From Caulobacteraceae bacterium (GTDB taxonomy: Bacteria > Pseudomonadota > Alphaproteobacteria > Caulobacterales > Caulobacteraceae): a DNA stretch of 43,460 bases. Below, piece by piece: positions 28,634 through 39,230 of this stretch. The DNA lies in contig JANWHQ010000157.1 of assembly GCA_025450315.1 (NCBI GenBank), positions 1 to 43,460 of the forward strand, read 5' to 3'. Numbering within the stretch: the stretch's first letter is position 1; the number at the start of each line of letters is the position of its first letter. Both the position numbers and the translations under genes were made by a program. The notes under the pieces were generated by a model. It made no database searches and had not been told where the DNA came from. It saw only the letters and a program-made list of their open reading frames with translations.

Positions 28634-28649
28634 GGACGCGCCGCGTCCG
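28634..28649. other. Short palindrome between murJ and trpS
   Basis: CGGACG-cgccg-CGTCCG (28633-28649) forms a compact hairpin 30 bp before trpS. It could be a murJ stop or a trpS leader element. No T-run follows and no Trp-codon leader peptide is seen. Confidence 0.3.
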
Positions 28650-28677
28650 TCCCTTCGACGCCAGAATCGATCCCGAC

Positions 28678-29712
28678 ATGACCGAAGACCCCACCGTCAC
28701 CTACCAGGGCCCCGAGCGCGTGCTCTCGGGCGTCCAGCCCTCGGGCGACCTGCACCTGGGCAACTACCTGGGCGCCCTGAAGAAGTTCGTCGACCTGCAG
28801 CACCGCTACGAGACCTTCATCTTCGTCGCCGACCTGCACGCCATCACCGTCTGGCAGGATCCCAAGCTCCTGGCCGCCCAGACCCGCGAGATCGCCGCCG
28901 CCTATCTGGCCTCGGGCCTGGATCCTCAGAAGGCCGCCATCTTCCCGCAGTCGGCCGTGACGGCGCATGCCGAACTGGCCTGGATCTTCAACTGCGTGGC
29001 CCGGCTCGGCTGGCTCGACCGCATGACCCAGTTCAAGGACAAGGCCGGCAAGCACAAGGAGCGGGCCTCGGTGGGGCTCTACACCTATCCGGTGCTCCAG
29101 GCGGCCGACATCCTGGTCTACAAGGCCACCCACGTGCCCGTCGGCGAGGACCAGAAGCAGCACCTGGAACTGACCCGCGACATCGCCGGCAAGTTCAACC
29201 ACGACTTCGACGCGCCGGGCTTCTTCCCCCTGACCGAACCCCTGATCCAGGGGCCGGGCGCGCGGATCATGAGCCTGCGCGACGGCCAGGCGAAGATGTC
29301 CAAGTCCGATCCGTCCGAGCAGTCGCGGATCAACCTGCTCGACGACGCCGACGCCATCGCCCAGAAGATCCGTCGGGCCAAGACCGATCCCGAGCCCCTG
29401 CCCGAGGCGGTCGAGGGCCTGGCGGGCCGCCCGGAGGCCGACAACCTGGTCGGCATCTATGGCGCGCTGGCGAACCGCACCAAGGCCGAGGTGCTGGCCG
29501 ACTTCGGCGGCAAGGGCTTCGGCGTCTTCAAGCCGGCCCTGGCGGACGTGGCCGTCGAGGTGCTGGTCCCCATCGGCCAGCGCATGCGCCAACTGCTGAC
29601 CGATCCGGCGGAACTCGACCGCATCCTGGAGTCCGGGGCCGACCGGGCCCGGGCGGTGGCCGACCCGGTCATCGCCGAGACCAAGCGCATCGTGGGTTTC
29701 TGGGGGGCGTAG
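28678..29712 (+). CDS. trpS: Tryptophanyl-tRNA synthetase
   Basis: Charges tRNA-Trp. 344 residues, class I. The HIGH-equivalent HLGN is at 26-29 in [12 protein letters not shown]; the KMSKS loop is exact at 206-210. [22 protein letters not shown] and the anticodon region are conserved. A short N-terminal extension (about 10 residues) precedes the usual [10 protein letters not shown] start, and no nearer start codon fits better. It stands alone downstream of murJ, and the gap beyond it contains an inverted repeat. Confidence 0.96.
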   Translation: MTEDPTVTYQGPERVLSGVQPSGDLHLGNYLGALKKFVDLQHRYETFIFVADLHAITVWQDPKLLAAQTREIAAAYLASGLDPQKAAIFPQSAVTAHAELAWIFNCVARLGWLDRMTQFKDKAGKHKERASVGLYTYPVLQAADILVYKATHVPVGEDQKQHLELTRDIAGKFNHDFDAPGFFPLTEPLIQGPGARIMSLRDGQAKMSKSDPSEQSRINLLDDADAIAQKIRRAKTDPEPLPEAVEGLAGRPEADNLVGIYGALANRTKAEVLADFGGKGFGVFKPALADVAVEVLVPIGQRMRQLLTDPAELDRILESGADRARAVADPVIAETKRIVGFWGA

Positions 29713-29738
29713 AGCCGTTGGCCGAAGGCAAAGATTCG

Positions 29739-29825
29739 AACGCGGAGGACGCAGAGAAGGCGCAGAGATCGCCGAGGGGCAGTGTCGCACTGCGTCCTCC
29801 GCGCCTTCTCCGCGCTCTCTGTGTT
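29739..29825. repeat. Inverted repeat in the trpS-nfu gap
   Basis: Imperfect inverted arms: AACGCGGAGGACGCAGAG region at 29739-29767 and its return at 29790-29825 (CTGCGTCCTCCGCG then CCTTCTCCGCG). The shared core is AGAAGGCGC. Similar purine-rich GGACGCAGAGAAGGCGCAG repeats are common between genes in Caulobacterales. The 184-bp gap has no other visible content. Confidence 0.65.
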
Positions 29826-29896
29826 GAACGTTGGGGCGGCTGCGCCGCTACGGCCTGACATTGCGCCCGGAGCTCTGCGGCGCCATCTAACGGCTC

Positions 29897-30469
29897 ATGT
29901 TCATCCAGACCGAACAGACGCCCAACCCCGAGGTGCTGAAGTTCCTGCCCGGCCGCGAGGTCATGGGCGAGGGTTCACGGGAGTTCCGCGGCGCGGACGA
30001 GGCGTCCGCCTCCCCCCTGGCCGAGGCCCTGTTCGCCATCGACGGCGTGCGCCGGGTCTTCTTCGGCCCGGACTTCGTGACCGTCTCCAAGGACCCCGAC
30101 GTCGACTGGGGCCATGTGAAGGCGCCGATCCTGGCGGTGGTGATGGACCACTACACGTCCGGCGCGCCGCTCTTGAAGGACACCGGCGGCGCCTCGGGCC
30201 ACGACGAAGGCGAGGCCTACGAGGGCGAGACGGCCCAGATCGTCGCCGAGATCAAAGACCTGCTCGACACCCGGATCCGGCCCGCGGTGGCCCAGGACGG
30301 CGGCGACATCCTGTTCAACCGCTTCGACGCCTCCACCGGCGTGGTCTTCCTGCACATGAAGGGCGCCTGCTCGGGCTGCCCGTCTTCGGCCGCGACCCTG
30401 CGGGCGGGCGTGGAGAACATGCTCAAGCACTATGTGCCCGAGGTCACGCGGGTCGAGCAGACGCTCTAG
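29897..30469 (+). CDS. Nfu-type iron-sulfur cluster scaffold/carrier protein
   Basis: 190 residues with two domains: an Nfu N-terminal domain (MFIQTEQTPNPEVLKFLPG to about 88) and a C-terminal NifU domain with the cluster-binding CSGC (Cys158 and Cys161) after AVAQDGGDILF. This matches the alphaproteobacterial/mitochondrial NFU1 type that delivers 4Fe-4S clusters to lipoyl synthase and other targets. A linker of about 20 residues rich in Gly, Glu and Asp joins the domains. It is not beside suf or isc genes here. RutE-like and tsaB genes follow on the same strand. Confidence 0.94.
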   Translation: MFIQTEQTPNPEVLKFLPGREVMGEGSREFRGADEASASPLAEALFAIDGVRRVFFGPDFVTVSKDPDVDWGHVKAPILAVVMDHYTSGAPLLKDTGGASGHDEGEAYEGETAQIVAEIKDLLDTRIRPAVAQDGGDILFNRFDASTGVVFLHMKGACSGCPSSAATLRAGVENMLKHYVPEVTRVEQTL

Positions 30470-30526
30470 GCCACGCCTGCCGCGGCCCCTATGCTGCCCC
30501 GGACCCCTCCCGAACAAGGTGACCTG

Positions 30527-31117
30527 ATGGCCCGGCCCGTCGACGACCACAGCCTCGACCAGCTCTTCCGCGACGCCCGCTCGCACAGCGTCTGGACCGA
30601 CGACCAGGTCTCGGACGTCGAGATGCGGGCGATCTACGAGCTGACCAAGATGGGGCCCACCTCGGCCAATTCCTCGCCCGCCCGCTTCGTCTGGGTGACC
30701 TCCGCCGAGGGCAAGGCGCGGCTGAAGCCGCACCTCAGCGCGGTCAATGCCGAGAAGGTGATCAAGGCCCCGGTCACGGTGATCATCGGCTATGACACCG
30801 CTTTCGCCGAGCAGCTGCCGCGGCTGTTTCCCCAGGCCCCGACCGCCAAGGACTGGTTCGCCGATCCCCGGCACGCCGAGACCACCGCCTTCCGCAACGG
30901 CACGCTGCAGGGCGCCTATCTGATCCTGGCGGCGCGGGCGCTGGGCTTCGACACCGGACCGATGTCGGGCTTCGACAACGCCGGGGTCGACCGCGAGTTC
31001 TTCCCCGGCGCCACCATCAAGTCGAACTTCATCTGCTCGATCGGCCGGGGCGACGGCTCCAAGCTGCCGCCGCGCGCGCCCCGCCTCTCGTTCGAGGAGG
31101 CGGGCTGGATCGCGTGA
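30527..31117 (+). CDS. Nitroreductase family protein, RutE/HadB-like
   Basis: 196-residue FMN flavoprotein of the malonic semialdehyde reductase (RutE) group. Conserved signatures are [20 protein letters not shown] near the N-terminus, [31 protein letters not shown] in the middle and [19 protein letters not shown] near the end. In E. coli RutE reduces 3-oxopropanoate from uracil breakdown. No other rut genes lie nearby, so a general aldehyde or enal/nitro reductase role is equally likely. AAGGTGA supports the ATG at 30527. It ends 7 bp before tsaB. Confidence 0.88.
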   Translation: MARPVDDHSLDQLFRDARSHSVWTDDQVSDVEMRAIYELTKMGPTSANSSPARFVWVTSAEGKARLKPHLSAVNAEKVIKAPVTVIIGYDTAFAEQLPRLFPQAPTAKDWFADPRHAETTAFRNGTLQGAYLILAARALGFDTGPMSGFDNAGVDREFFPGATIKSNFICSIGRGDGSKLPPRAPRLSFEEAGWIA

Positions 31118-31124
31118 GCCTACC

Positions 31125-31766
31125 TTGAAGGTCCTGGCCATCGATACCTGCCTGGACGCCTGCCAGGCCGCGCTGGTGGATCACGACGCGGTGGTCTTCA
31201 GCCGCGCCGAGCCCATGCACCGGGGCCACCAGGAGCGGCTGGCGCCCATGCTGGCCGAGGCGATGGACCAGGCGGGCGCCGATTTCGCCGGCATCGGCCG
31301 CATCGGCGTGACCGTCGGGCCCGGATCGTTCACCGGCCTCAGGGTCGGATTGGCCTTCGCCAAGGGCCTGGCCATCGCGCTGGGCGTTCCCTGTGTCGGG
31401 ATCGGCGTGCTGGAGGCCCTGGCGGCGAGCGCGGACTGTGGCGGGCGGGTGCTGGCCGCCGTCGACGCCAAGCGGTCCCAGGCCTATCTGCAGCTGTTCC
31501 AAGCCGGCCGGGCCCTCTGCGGGGCCGAGGCGGTCCTGCTGGACGACGCCCCGGGCTGGCTGGCGCGGCGCGGCGGCCCGGCGGGCCTGACCATCGTGGG
31601 ATCGGGCGCGCCGCTGCTGGCCCCGATGGCGGCGCCCGCCCGCCTCGAGCCCTTGTCCGGCCCCGATCCGGTTCTCCTGGCCCGCCTCGCCGCCTTCGCC
31701 GATCCGGCCTCGGCCCCGCCCCGGCCGGTCTATCTGCGTGCGCCCGACGCGCGGCTGCCGGCATGA
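31125..31766 (+). CDS. tsaB: tRNA t6A modification protein TsaB
   Basis: Partner of TsaD and TsaE in making N6-threonylcarbamoyl-adenosine at position 37 of ANN-decoding tRNAs. 213 residues with the ASKHA-fold N-terminus KVLAIDTCLDACQAALV, GRIGVTVGPGSFTGLRVGLAFAKGLA and DAKRSQAYLQLF. The only upstream start in frame that keeps the conserved KVLAIDT is a TTG at 31125, with no Shine-Dalgarno; this suggests modest or coupled translation after the nitroreductase gene. It overlaps rimI by 4 bp, a common pairing. Confidence 0.93.
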   Translation: MKVLAIDTCLDACQAALVDHDAVVFSRAEPMHRGHQERLAPMLAEAMDQAGADFAGIGRIGVTVGPGSFTGLRVGLAFAKGLAIALGVPCVGIGVLEALAASADCGGRVLAAVDAKRSQAYLQLFQAGRALCGAEAVLLDDAPGWLARRGGPAGLTIVGSGAPLLAPMAAPARLEPLSGPDPVLLARLAAFADPASAPPRPVYLRAPDARLPA

Positions 31767-32218
31767 CCCTGAGACTGGCTCAGCCCGCCGACGTGGAGGC
31801 GCTGCATGCCCTGCACGCCCAGGCCTTCGAGGCGCCCTGGCCGGCCGCCGAGATCGAGCGGCTGATGCACATCATGGGCGGTTTCGCGGTGCTGGCGGAG
31901 GCGGATGGCCCTCAGGGCTTCATCCTGACGCGCACGGTCGCCGACGAGGCGGAGATCCTGACCCTGGCCGTGGCGCCCGACTTCCGCCGCCAGGGATTGG
32001 GTCGCGCCCTGGTGGAGGCCGCCGCCCAGGAGGCCGCGCGGCGCGGCGCGCGGAGCTTCTTCCTGGAGGTCGCCGAGGACAATCCGGCGGCCCTCGCCCT
32101 CTACGAGAGCACCGACTTCCAGGCCGTGGGACTTCGCCGCGCCTACTACGCCCGGCCGGGCGCCAAGCCCGCCGACGCCCTTGTCCTGCGCCGCCCGCTT
32201 AACAGCCGGGGCGGCTGA
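31763..32218 (+). CDS. rimI: GNAT acetyltransferase, RimI-like (ribosomal protein S18 alanine N-acetyltransferase)
   Basis: 151 residues with the GNAT core: the acetyl-CoA loop VAPDFRRQGLGRALVEAA around 72-90 (R-x-x-G-x-G), then FFLEVAEDNPAALALYESTDFQAVGLRRAYY, which matches RimI including the Glu and Tyr used in catalysis. The N-terminal HAQAFEAPWPAAEIERLM fits the substrate-binding helix. Its ATG overlaps the tsaB stop, the arrangement seen in many proteobacteria. RimI in vivo targets may extend beyond S18. Confidence 0.92.
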   Translation: MTLRLAQPADVEALHALHAQAFEAPWPAAEIERLMHIMGGFAVLAEADGPQGFILTRTVADEAEILTLAVAPDFRRQGLGRALVEAAAQEAARRGARSFFLEVAEDNPAALALYESTDFQAVGLRRAYYARPGAKPADALVLRRPLNSRGG

Positions 32219-32261
32219 GACTATCCTTGCCGCTCCTTCCGAGCCGCGCCCAGGGGCCCCC

Positions 32262-32678
32262 GTGGATCGCATCGAAAACCTTTGCGCCGAAAAAGGCATG
32301 CGGATGACCGACCAGCGCCGGGTGGTGGCCCGCGTGCTGTCGACCTCGCACGACCACCCCGATGTGGAGGAGCTCTATCGCCGGGCCCACGCGATGGACC
32401 CGCACATATCGATCGCCACCGTCTATCGGACCGTGCGGCTGTTCGAGGAGGCGGGGATCATCGAGCGCCACGATTTCCGCGACGGCCGCTCCCGCTACGA
32501 GGAGACGCCCGACAGCCACCACGACCACCTGATCGACATGCGCTCGGGCCGGGTGATCGAGTTCGTCGACGCGGAGATCGAGGCCCTGCAGGAGACCATC
32601 GCCCGCAAGCTCGGCTACCGACTGGTGGACCATCGGCTGGAGCTCTACGGCCTGCCGCTGGAAAGCGCCGGGACCTAG
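32262..32678 (+). CDS. fur: Ferric uptake regulator Fur
   Basis: 138-residue iron-responsive repressor. The winged-helix domain includes MRMTDQRRVVARVL and SIATVYRTVRLFEEAGII (recognition helix about 50-63). Metal-binding HHDH is at 86-89 followed by LIDMRSGRVIEF. The only Cys is Cys8, so the structural Zn site made by CxxC pairs in E. coli Fur is missing; this is usual for alphaproteobacterial Fur. GTG at 32262 gives MDRIENLCAEKG, the Caulobacter-type start, with AGGGG 5 nt upstream. Its TAG overlaps the GST stop (CTAG). It probably follows the tsaB-rimI unit. Confidence 0.93.
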   Translation: MDRIENLCAEKGMRMTDQRRVVARVLSTSHDHPDVEELYRRAHAMDPHISIATVYRTVRLFEEAGIIERHDFRDGRSRYEETPDSHHDHLIDMRSGRVIEFVDAEIEALQETIARKLGYRLVDHRLELYGLPLESAGT

Positions 32679-33388
32679 CCCTCCAGCTCCGGATAGCGGC
32701 GGAAGATGCCCTGTTCGTTGAACGGGATGCGGCGGGGCGAGGCCAGATAGGCCTTCAGCTTGGGCAGGGCGGCCACCGAGTCCCGGAGGGCCGCGACCCT
32801 GGGAATGTCCGCTTCGATCCGCTTCATCGCCCGGGGGAAGGCGTACCTCAGGCCTTCGATCATCTGGAACAGCGACAGGTCCGCATAGGTCAGCGCCCCG
32901 CCGACCAGATGCCGGGAGCCGCCGGGATTGCGCGACAGCACCGTCTCGAACCAGCCGAGGAACTTGGGGGCCCGCGACTTCAGGAAATCGTCCGCGCGGC
33001 GCTTGGATTCCGGCTTCTGGTCTTCGTAGTAGAGGCCCGAGGCGATCGGATGGTGGGTGTCGTGCACCTCTACCAAGAGGTCGGCCACCGTCAGCTGCAG
33101 CTGGTGGGTCCAGAGCCGGCCGGCCTCGTCCGAAGGCGCAAGGCCCAACTTGGGGCCCAGGTGCAGCAGGATGTTCGCCACCTGGGCGATCAGCAGCGGT
33201 CCGTCCTGCAGGAACGGCGGCGCGAAGGGCGGCCGAGGGCCGCCGCCCTGCATCAGGGTCATCATCTTCGGCATGCCGCCCTCGGTGCGGGCCACATCCA
33301 CATAGTCGGCGCCGGCGGTCTCCAGCGCCAGGCGGATGAACTCGCCGCGCCCCTGGATCGAGGGCCAGTAATAGAGCTCGTAGGACAT
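32675..33388 (-). CDS. Glutathione S-transferase family protein
   Basis: 237-residue cytosolic GST. The thioredoxin-like N-terminal half ([26 protein letters not shown]) has a Tyr-rich start and the [21 protein letters not shown] cis-Pro/Ser-site region; the all-helical C-terminal half carries the N-capping [15 protein letters not shown]. The overall look is of the sigma/mu-like class. The segment between beta2 and beta3 is longer ([14 protein letters not shown]), making substrate guesses unsafe. It is transcribed toward fur, with the two stop codons sharing a CTAG, and it is divergent from miaB (58 bp). Confidence 0.9.
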   Translation of the reverse strand: MSYELYYWPSIQGRGEFIRLALETAGADYVDVARTEGGMPKMMTLMQGGGPRPPFAPPFLQDGPLLIAQVANILLHLGPKLGLAPSDEAGRLWTHQLQLTVADLLVEVHDTHHPIASGLYYEDQKPESKRRADDFLKSRAPKFLGWFETVLSRNPGGSRHLVGGALTYADLSLFQMIEGLRYAFPRAMKRIEADIPRVAALRDSVAALPKLKAYLASPRRIPFNEQGIFRRYPELEG

Positions 33389-33446
33389 CGGGGCCTCCTG
33401 GGGTTGTCTTGCACTGCGGGCGCCCGACCCTCATAACGCCGCCCAG

Positions 33447-34789
<1,343 letters not shown>

Positions 34790-34793
<4 letters not shown>

Positions 34794-35782
34794 GCAAGCC
34801 CAGAGGCGAGGAGTTCCTGCCCTTGTCCGAGGCCGCCGCCCGCGCGGTGGCCGGTCCGCAGAGCCGCCACGCCGCCCTGCTGGAAGACGCCTTCCACGTG
34901 CTGGTCGAGACCCCCGGCGGCGGGGTGTCGATCCGCGGCGACGCCAAGGGCCGGGCGGCCGCCAAGCGGGCGGTGCGCATCCTGGCCGACCGCGCCGATG
35001 CGGGCGCCGAGATCACCGAGGCCGATGCGCGGGTGGCCATCGCGGCGGCCCACGCCCATGGGCCCGCGCCGGGCGGGGCGATGCTGCCGGTGGGACGGCG
35101 TGGCGCCATCGCGCCCAAGACCCCGGCCCAGGCGCGCTATCTCGACATGCTGGCCTCCTGCGAGCTGGTGCTGGCCCTGGGCCCGGCGGGGACCGGCAAG
35201 ACCTTCCTGGCGGTGGCCTACGGCGCCTCGCTCTTGCTGCGCGGCGAGGTCGACCGGCTGATCGTCACCCGTCCGGCGGTCGAGGCCGGCGAGCGGCTGG
35301 GCTTCCTGCCCGGCGACCTGACCGAGAAGGTCGATCCCTACATGGCCCCTGTCTGGGAGGCGCTGAACGAGCTGCTGGGTCCCGAGCAGCTGCGCCGCCG
35401 CCGCGACAAGGGCGAGATCGAAGTGGCCCCGATCGCCTTCATGCGCGGACGCACCCTGAACCACGCCTTCGTCATCATGGACGAGGCCCAGAACGCCTCG
35501 CGGCTGCAGACCAAGATGGTGCTGACCCGCCTGGGCGAAGGCGCGCGCATGGCGGTGACCGGCGATCCCAGCCAGGTCGATCTGGTGAACGCGGCCGACT
35601 CCGGACTGTCGCACGCGGTCTCCATACTGGAGGGCGTCAAGGGCGTGGGGGTCGCCCGCTTCGGGGCCGAGGACATCGTGCGCCACCCGCTGGTCGAGCG
35701 GATCGTCAACGCCTACGACGCCGACGCCGCCCGCCGCGCCCCGCGCAGGGTCAAGGACCCCGAGCCCCAGGCCCGCGGATGA
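34790..35782 (+). CDS. phoH: PhoH-like ATPase (PhoH/YbeZ)
   Basis: 330-residue P-loop ATPase, the YbeZ type that works with the RNase YbeY. Walker A GPAGTGKT is at 131-138 and Walker [12 protein letters not shown] about 85 residues later; TGDPSQVDL follows. The N-terminal 110 residues include a KH-like or linker region. The start is a TTG forming TTGA with the miaB stop, and the [14 protein letters not shown]-terminus seems genuine. It overlaps ybeY by ATGA. Joint translation of phoH and ybeY agrees with their shared role in rRNA processing and ribosome quality control. Confidence 0.95.
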
Positions 35783-36246
35783 TCGAGGTCGAGATCGAGA
35801 GCCCCCGCTGGACCCAGGTCCTCGCCGACGCCGAAGTCCTGGCCCTCCGGGCCGGCGAGGCGGCGCTGGCGGGCGCCGGAATCCAGGGCGACGTGGTGGT
35901 GCTGCTCACTGACGACGAGACCATCGCCGGCCTGAACCTGCAGTTCCGCGCCAGGCCCGGCCCCACCAACGTGCTGTCGTTCCCCTCGCCCGAGAGCGCC
36001 CGGCCTCACCTCGGCGACGGGGCCGTCGCCTTCGGCGTCACCTCCCGCGAGGCGGCCGAGCAGGGCAAGAGCCTGGCCCATCACCTTTCGCACCTGGTGG
36101 CGCACGGCGTGCTGCATCTTGTAGGATACGACCACGAGGGCGAGGCCGAGGCCGAGACCATGGAGGCGCTGGAGCGCCGCGTGCTCGCCGGGCTGGGCGC
36201 GCCCGATCCCTATGCGCCGAGGGCGGACGCCGGCCATGGCGACTGA
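35779..36246 (+). CDS. ybeY: Endoribonuclease YbeY (rRNA maturation factor)
   Basis: 155-residue zinc RNase for 16S rRNA 3'-end processing and 70S quality control. The metal motif H-x3-H-x5-H is exact: His109, His113 and His119 in VAHGVLHLVGYDH. TNVLSFPSPE and the LGDGAVAFGVTSREAAEQGK segment correspond to the family, although the first part is more usually LGDIVI. Placed between phoH (4-bp overlap) and corC (11-bp overlap). Confidence 0.96.
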   Translation: MIEVEIESPRWTQVLADAEVLALRAGEAALAGAGIQGDVVVLLTDDETIAGLNLQFRARPGPTNVLSFPSPESARPHLGDGAVAFGVTSREAAEQGKSLAHHLSHLVAHGVLHLVGYDHEGEAEAETMEALERRVLAGLGAPDPYAPRADAGHGD

Positions 36247-37132
36247 CGACACCGGTCCGGACAGGCCGCAGCGCCGCAAGCGCATCGGCGACGCCCTGAT
36301 CCGCCTGGGCGTCAGCCTCGGCGGCGACCCCAGGCCCGAACGTCCGGAGCGCACCGAAGAAGCCGCCCAGGACGGCGCGGTCGACATCGTCGACCAGGCC
36401 GAGGCCTTCCAGACCCTGCGCGTGGCCGACGTGATGACGCCCCGGGCCGACATCGTGGCGTTGGAGCTCTCCACCCCCTTCGAGGAGGTGACCCAGCAGT
36501 TCGCCGAGGCCGAGCACTCGCGCATGCCGATCTATCGCGAGAGCCTCGACGAGCCGGTCGGCCTGGTTAACGTCAAGGACGTGTTCAAGCTGCTGCAGCC
36601 GCAGGACGGCAAGCCGCCGCCGCCCGAACCGGTGCTGAAGCGGCTGAGGCGCGAGGTCCTCTATGTGCCGCCCTCGATGCGGGCCGCCGACCTGCTGATC
36701 AAGATGCAGGCCAGCCGCATCCACATGGCCCTGGTGATCGACGAGTTCGGCGGCACCGACGGCCTGGTCACCATGGAAGACCTGATCGAGGCGGTGGTCG
36801 GCGAGATCGACGACGAATACGACGAGGCCGAGGCCCAGATCGTGCTGCGCCCCGGGGGGGTCTACGAGGCCGACGGCCGCACCCCGCTGGAGGACCTGGA
36901 GGCGCTGCTGGGCGCCGATCTCGCGCCCTCCGACCTCGACGAGGAGATCGAGACCGTGGCCGGCCTGGTCACCGCCATCGCCGGGCGGCTGCCCCAGCGC
37001 GGGGAGGTGATCGCCCATCCGGGCGGCTTCGAGCTGGAGGTCGTCGACGCCGATCCCCGGCGGGTGAAGAAGGTGCGCATCCGTCCCGCTCCCGCCCCCG
37101 CGACAACCGCCGCCAAGGCGCCCGAGGCGTGA
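36236..37132 (+). CDS. corC: CBS-domain protein CorC (HlyC/CorC family, soluble form)
   Basis: 298-residue cytosolic protein with an N-terminal charged region, two CBS domains (about 62-190; RVADVMTPRADIVALELS and RAADLLIKMQASRIHMALVIDEFGG) and a C-terminal CorC_HlyC transporter-associated domain (to about 285). It lacks the DUF21 membrane domain of full-length CNNM-type proteins, as does E. coli CorC (YbeX). YbeX has been linked to ribosome metabolism and to Mg/Co efflux; the genomic position beside ybeY favours the former (inference). The ATG at 36236 overlaps ybeY by 11 bp; the stop overlaps the lnt GTG. Confidence 0.93.
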   Translation: MATDDTGPDRPQRRKRIGDALIRLGVSLGGDPRPERPERTEEAAQDGAVDIVDQAEAFQTLRVADVMTPRADIVALELSTPFEEVTQQFAEAEHSRMPIYRESLDEPVGLVNVKDVFKLLQPQDGKPPPPEPVLKRLRREVLYVPPSMRAADLLIKMQASRIHMALVIDEFGGTDGLVTMEDLIEAVVGEIDDEYDEAEAQIVLRPGGVYEADGRTPLEDLEALLGADLAPSDLDEEIETVAGLVTAIAGRLPQRGEVIAHPGGFELEVVDADPRRVKKVRIRPAPAPATTAAKAPEA

Positions 37133-38760
37133 ACTTCCGTCCCGGGCCTCGAGCCTCCGTGTTGCTGGCCTTGGCCGCCGGCGGCCTGGCCGCCATCGCC
37201 CAGCCGCCGTTCGGGATCCTGCCGGGCCTCCTGGGTTACGCCCTCCTGGCGCACCTGGTCGACGTGGCGTCCGGGACGCGGCCGCTGCGCGCGGCCTTCT
37301 GGCGCGGCTGGCTCTGCGGCTTCGCCTACTTCTTCATCGGCTGCTGGTGGGTGGCCGAGGCCTTCATGGTCGACGCCCGCGGCCAGGGCTGGATGGCCCC
37401 TTTCGCCGCCTGCCTGCTGCCGGCGGGCCTGGGCCTGTTCTGGGGCGCGGCCATGGCGCTCTATCGGCTGCTGCGGCCCGAGCGGCCCTGGCGCTGGCTG
37501 GTGTTCGCCGGGACGATGACCGTCATGGAGTGGCTGCGCGGCCACCTGCTGACCGGCTTTCCCTGGAACCTGCCGGGCGAGACCTGGACCGCCGGCGGCG
37601 CCATCTCCCAGACCGCGTCGCTGGTGGGCGCCTACGGCCTGACCTGGATCACCCTGGCCGCCGCGTCCGCCTTCGCCGGACTGCTCGCCGGACCCGGCCG
37701 GCTGGCGCGGCTCATGCCCCCCGCCCTGGCCGTCCTGGCCCTGGCCGGAATGTGGGGATTCGGGGAGCTCAGGCTGCGACATGCGGTCGCACCCGAGGGC
37801 GACGAACCGCTGGTCCGGATCGTCCAGCCCGACGTTCCCGAGCTGGACAAATATACCGAGGACAACCTCCGCTCGATCTTCGTCAGATACGTCAGCCTGA
37901 CCTCGGCGCCGTCGAGTCGGCCACCCGACATAGTCGTCTGGTCGGAAGGCGCAATTCCTCTGTCTGCGGAGGAATTGTTGGCGCCGGGACTGGGCTGGTC
38001 GGAGATCATTCGCCAGTCGATGCACCCCGGAGAGACCCTGATGTTCGGGGCCTATCGCGAGACCGGCCGGCCGCCGAACCTGCACGACTTCAACAGCCTT
38101 ATCGCGGTGCGCGCCGCCGCCCGGGGCCTGCAGGTCACGGGCGTCTACGACAAGTACAAGCTGGTGCCGTTCGGCGAGTTCCTCCCGGCCAAGGAGATCC
38201 TGGGGCCGCTGGGCTTCAAGGACTTGGCGCACCTCAGCGACGGCTTCGATTTCGGCCCCAGGCCGAGGCCGATCAGCCCCGCCGGCGCGCCGCCGGTACA
38301 GCCGCTGATCTGTTACGAAAGCCTGTTCCCCGAGCTGGTCCGCGAGGGCGTCAATTCCGGCCCGGTCCGGCCCCGCTGGATCGTCAATATCTCCAACGAC
38401 GCCTGGTTCGGCGTAACCTCCGGTCCGCTGCAGCACCTGAACCAGGCGAGCTATCGCGCCATCGAGAACGGGCTGCCGATTGCACGTGCAACACCCACCG
38501 GCGTGTCGGCCATGATCGACGCATACGGACGTATCCCGCCGGGAGAGTCATTGGGGCTGGGCAAAACCGGCGACATCGATGCTGTCCTGCCTCCGGCGCT
38601 TCCGATCACCACCTATGGTCGCGTTGGCGACGCGCCCCTGGCCGCCATGCTGATCCTGTCGCTGCTGGCCGCGCTGGGCCGGGTGACAGCGCTGGCCAGG
38701 CGAATGCCGATGACAAGTCCATTCGCATGGAGGAAAGACGGGCCTCCGACCGCGAAGTAA
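37129..38760 (+). CDS. lnt: Apolipoprotein N-acyltransferase
   Basis: Adds the third acyl chain to lipoproteins in the inner membrane. 543 residues: about eight hydrophobic segments in the first 210 residues, a nitrilase domain (about 225-500) and a last membrane helix near 510-530. The catalytic triad is visible as Glu273 in WSEGAIP, Lys342 in YDKYKLVPFGEFLP and Cys395 in LICYESLFPE. NISNDAWFG and QASYRAIENGLPIARATPTG are typical. The GTG start overlaps the corC stop. Base composition around 37840-38000 is slightly more AT-rich than neighbours but codes normally. Confidence 0.96.
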   Translation: MNFRPGPRASVLLALAAGGLAAIAQPPFGILPGLLGYALLAHLVDVASGTRPLRAAFWRGWLCGFAYFFIGCWWVAEAFMVDARGQGWMAPFAACLLPAGLGLFWGAAMALYRLLRPERPWRWLVFAGTMTVMEWLRGHLLTGFPWNLPGETWTAGGAISQTASLVGAYGLTWITLAAASAFAGLLAGPGRLARLMPPALAVLALAGMWGFGELRLRHAVAPEGDEPLVRIVQPDVPELDKYTEDNLRSIFVRYVSLTSAPSSRPPDIVVWSEGAIPLSAEELLAPGLGWSEIIRQSMHPGETLMFGAYRETGRPPNLHDFNSLIAVRAAARGLQVTGVYDKYKLVPFGEFLPAKEILGPLGFKDLAHLSDGFDFGPRPRPISPAGAPPVQPLICYESLFPELVREGVNSGPVRPRWIVNISNDAWFGVTSGPLQHLNQASYRAIENGLPIARATPTGVSAMIDAYGRIPPGESLGLGKTGDIDAVLPPALPITTYGRVGDAPLAAMLILSLLAALGRVTALARRMPMTSPFAWRKDGPPTAK

Positions 38761-38775
38761 CGAGAAAACGCACAT

Positions 38776-39207
38776 ATGAACGATCGGAACGCCGAATCGT
38801 CCAAGTCCCCCAACCCAGTGGATCTTCATGTCGGCGGCCGCGTGAGAATGCGCCGCAAGATGCTTGGCGTGAGCCAGGAGCGCCTGGCCGAGGCCTTGGG
38901 ACTGACCTTCCAGCAGGTGCAGAAGTACGAGCGCGGGGCCAACCGCATCTCGGCTTCCAAGCTCTATGAGATCGCCCGCTTCCTGTCCGCGCCCATAGCC
39001 TATTTCTTCGAGGGGCTGGGGGACCCCGCCGCCGGCGGCGCGGCAGGCCACGACGAGACCTCCGAGCAGCACGTCCATGGTTTCCTGATGACCAGCGAGG
39101 GGCTGGAGCTGGCCGCCGCCTTCCCGCGCATCGCCCGCTCACGCCTGCGCCGGCGCATCCTGGACCTGGTGCGCTCGCTGGCGGACGAGGAAGAAGAAGT
39201 CGCCTGA
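38776..39207 (+). CDS. XRE-family helix-turn-helix regulator (PhrR/PraR-like)
   Basis: 143-residue cytosolic regulator. The HTH occupies about residues 18-73 (VGGRVRMRRKMLGVSQERLAEALGL, FQQVQKYERGANRISASKLYEIARFL). The C-terminal part has an acidic end (LADEEEEVA) and HGFLMTSEGLELAAAFPRI. The lnt-regulator-metK order and sequence resemble rhizobial PhrR/PraR, a regulator of acid response and quorum sensing; the function here is unproven. It starts 15 bp after lnt and stops 104 bp before metK, whose control region has a dyad that could be its target. Confidence 0.88.
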   Translation: MNDRNAESSKSPNPVDLHVGGRVRMRRKMLGVSQERLAEALGLTFQQVQKYERGANRISASKLYEIARFLSAPIAYFFEGLGDPAAGGAAGHDETSEQHVHGFLMTSEGLELAAAFPRIARSRLRRRILDLVRSLADEEEEVA

Positions 39208-39230
39208 GCCGCCGGCGCGGCACAGCCGAC

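Noticed and set aside
28543..28677. Trp attenuator before trpS
   Set aside because: No leader peptide with Trp codons and no terminator/antiterminator pair is visible; only one short palindrome.
26716..29790. Very long open frame antisense to lysA, murJ and trpS
   Set aside because: High GC leaves antisense frames open; the sense frames encode clear full-length enzymes and the antisense protein is low-complexity Gly/Gln/His/Arg.
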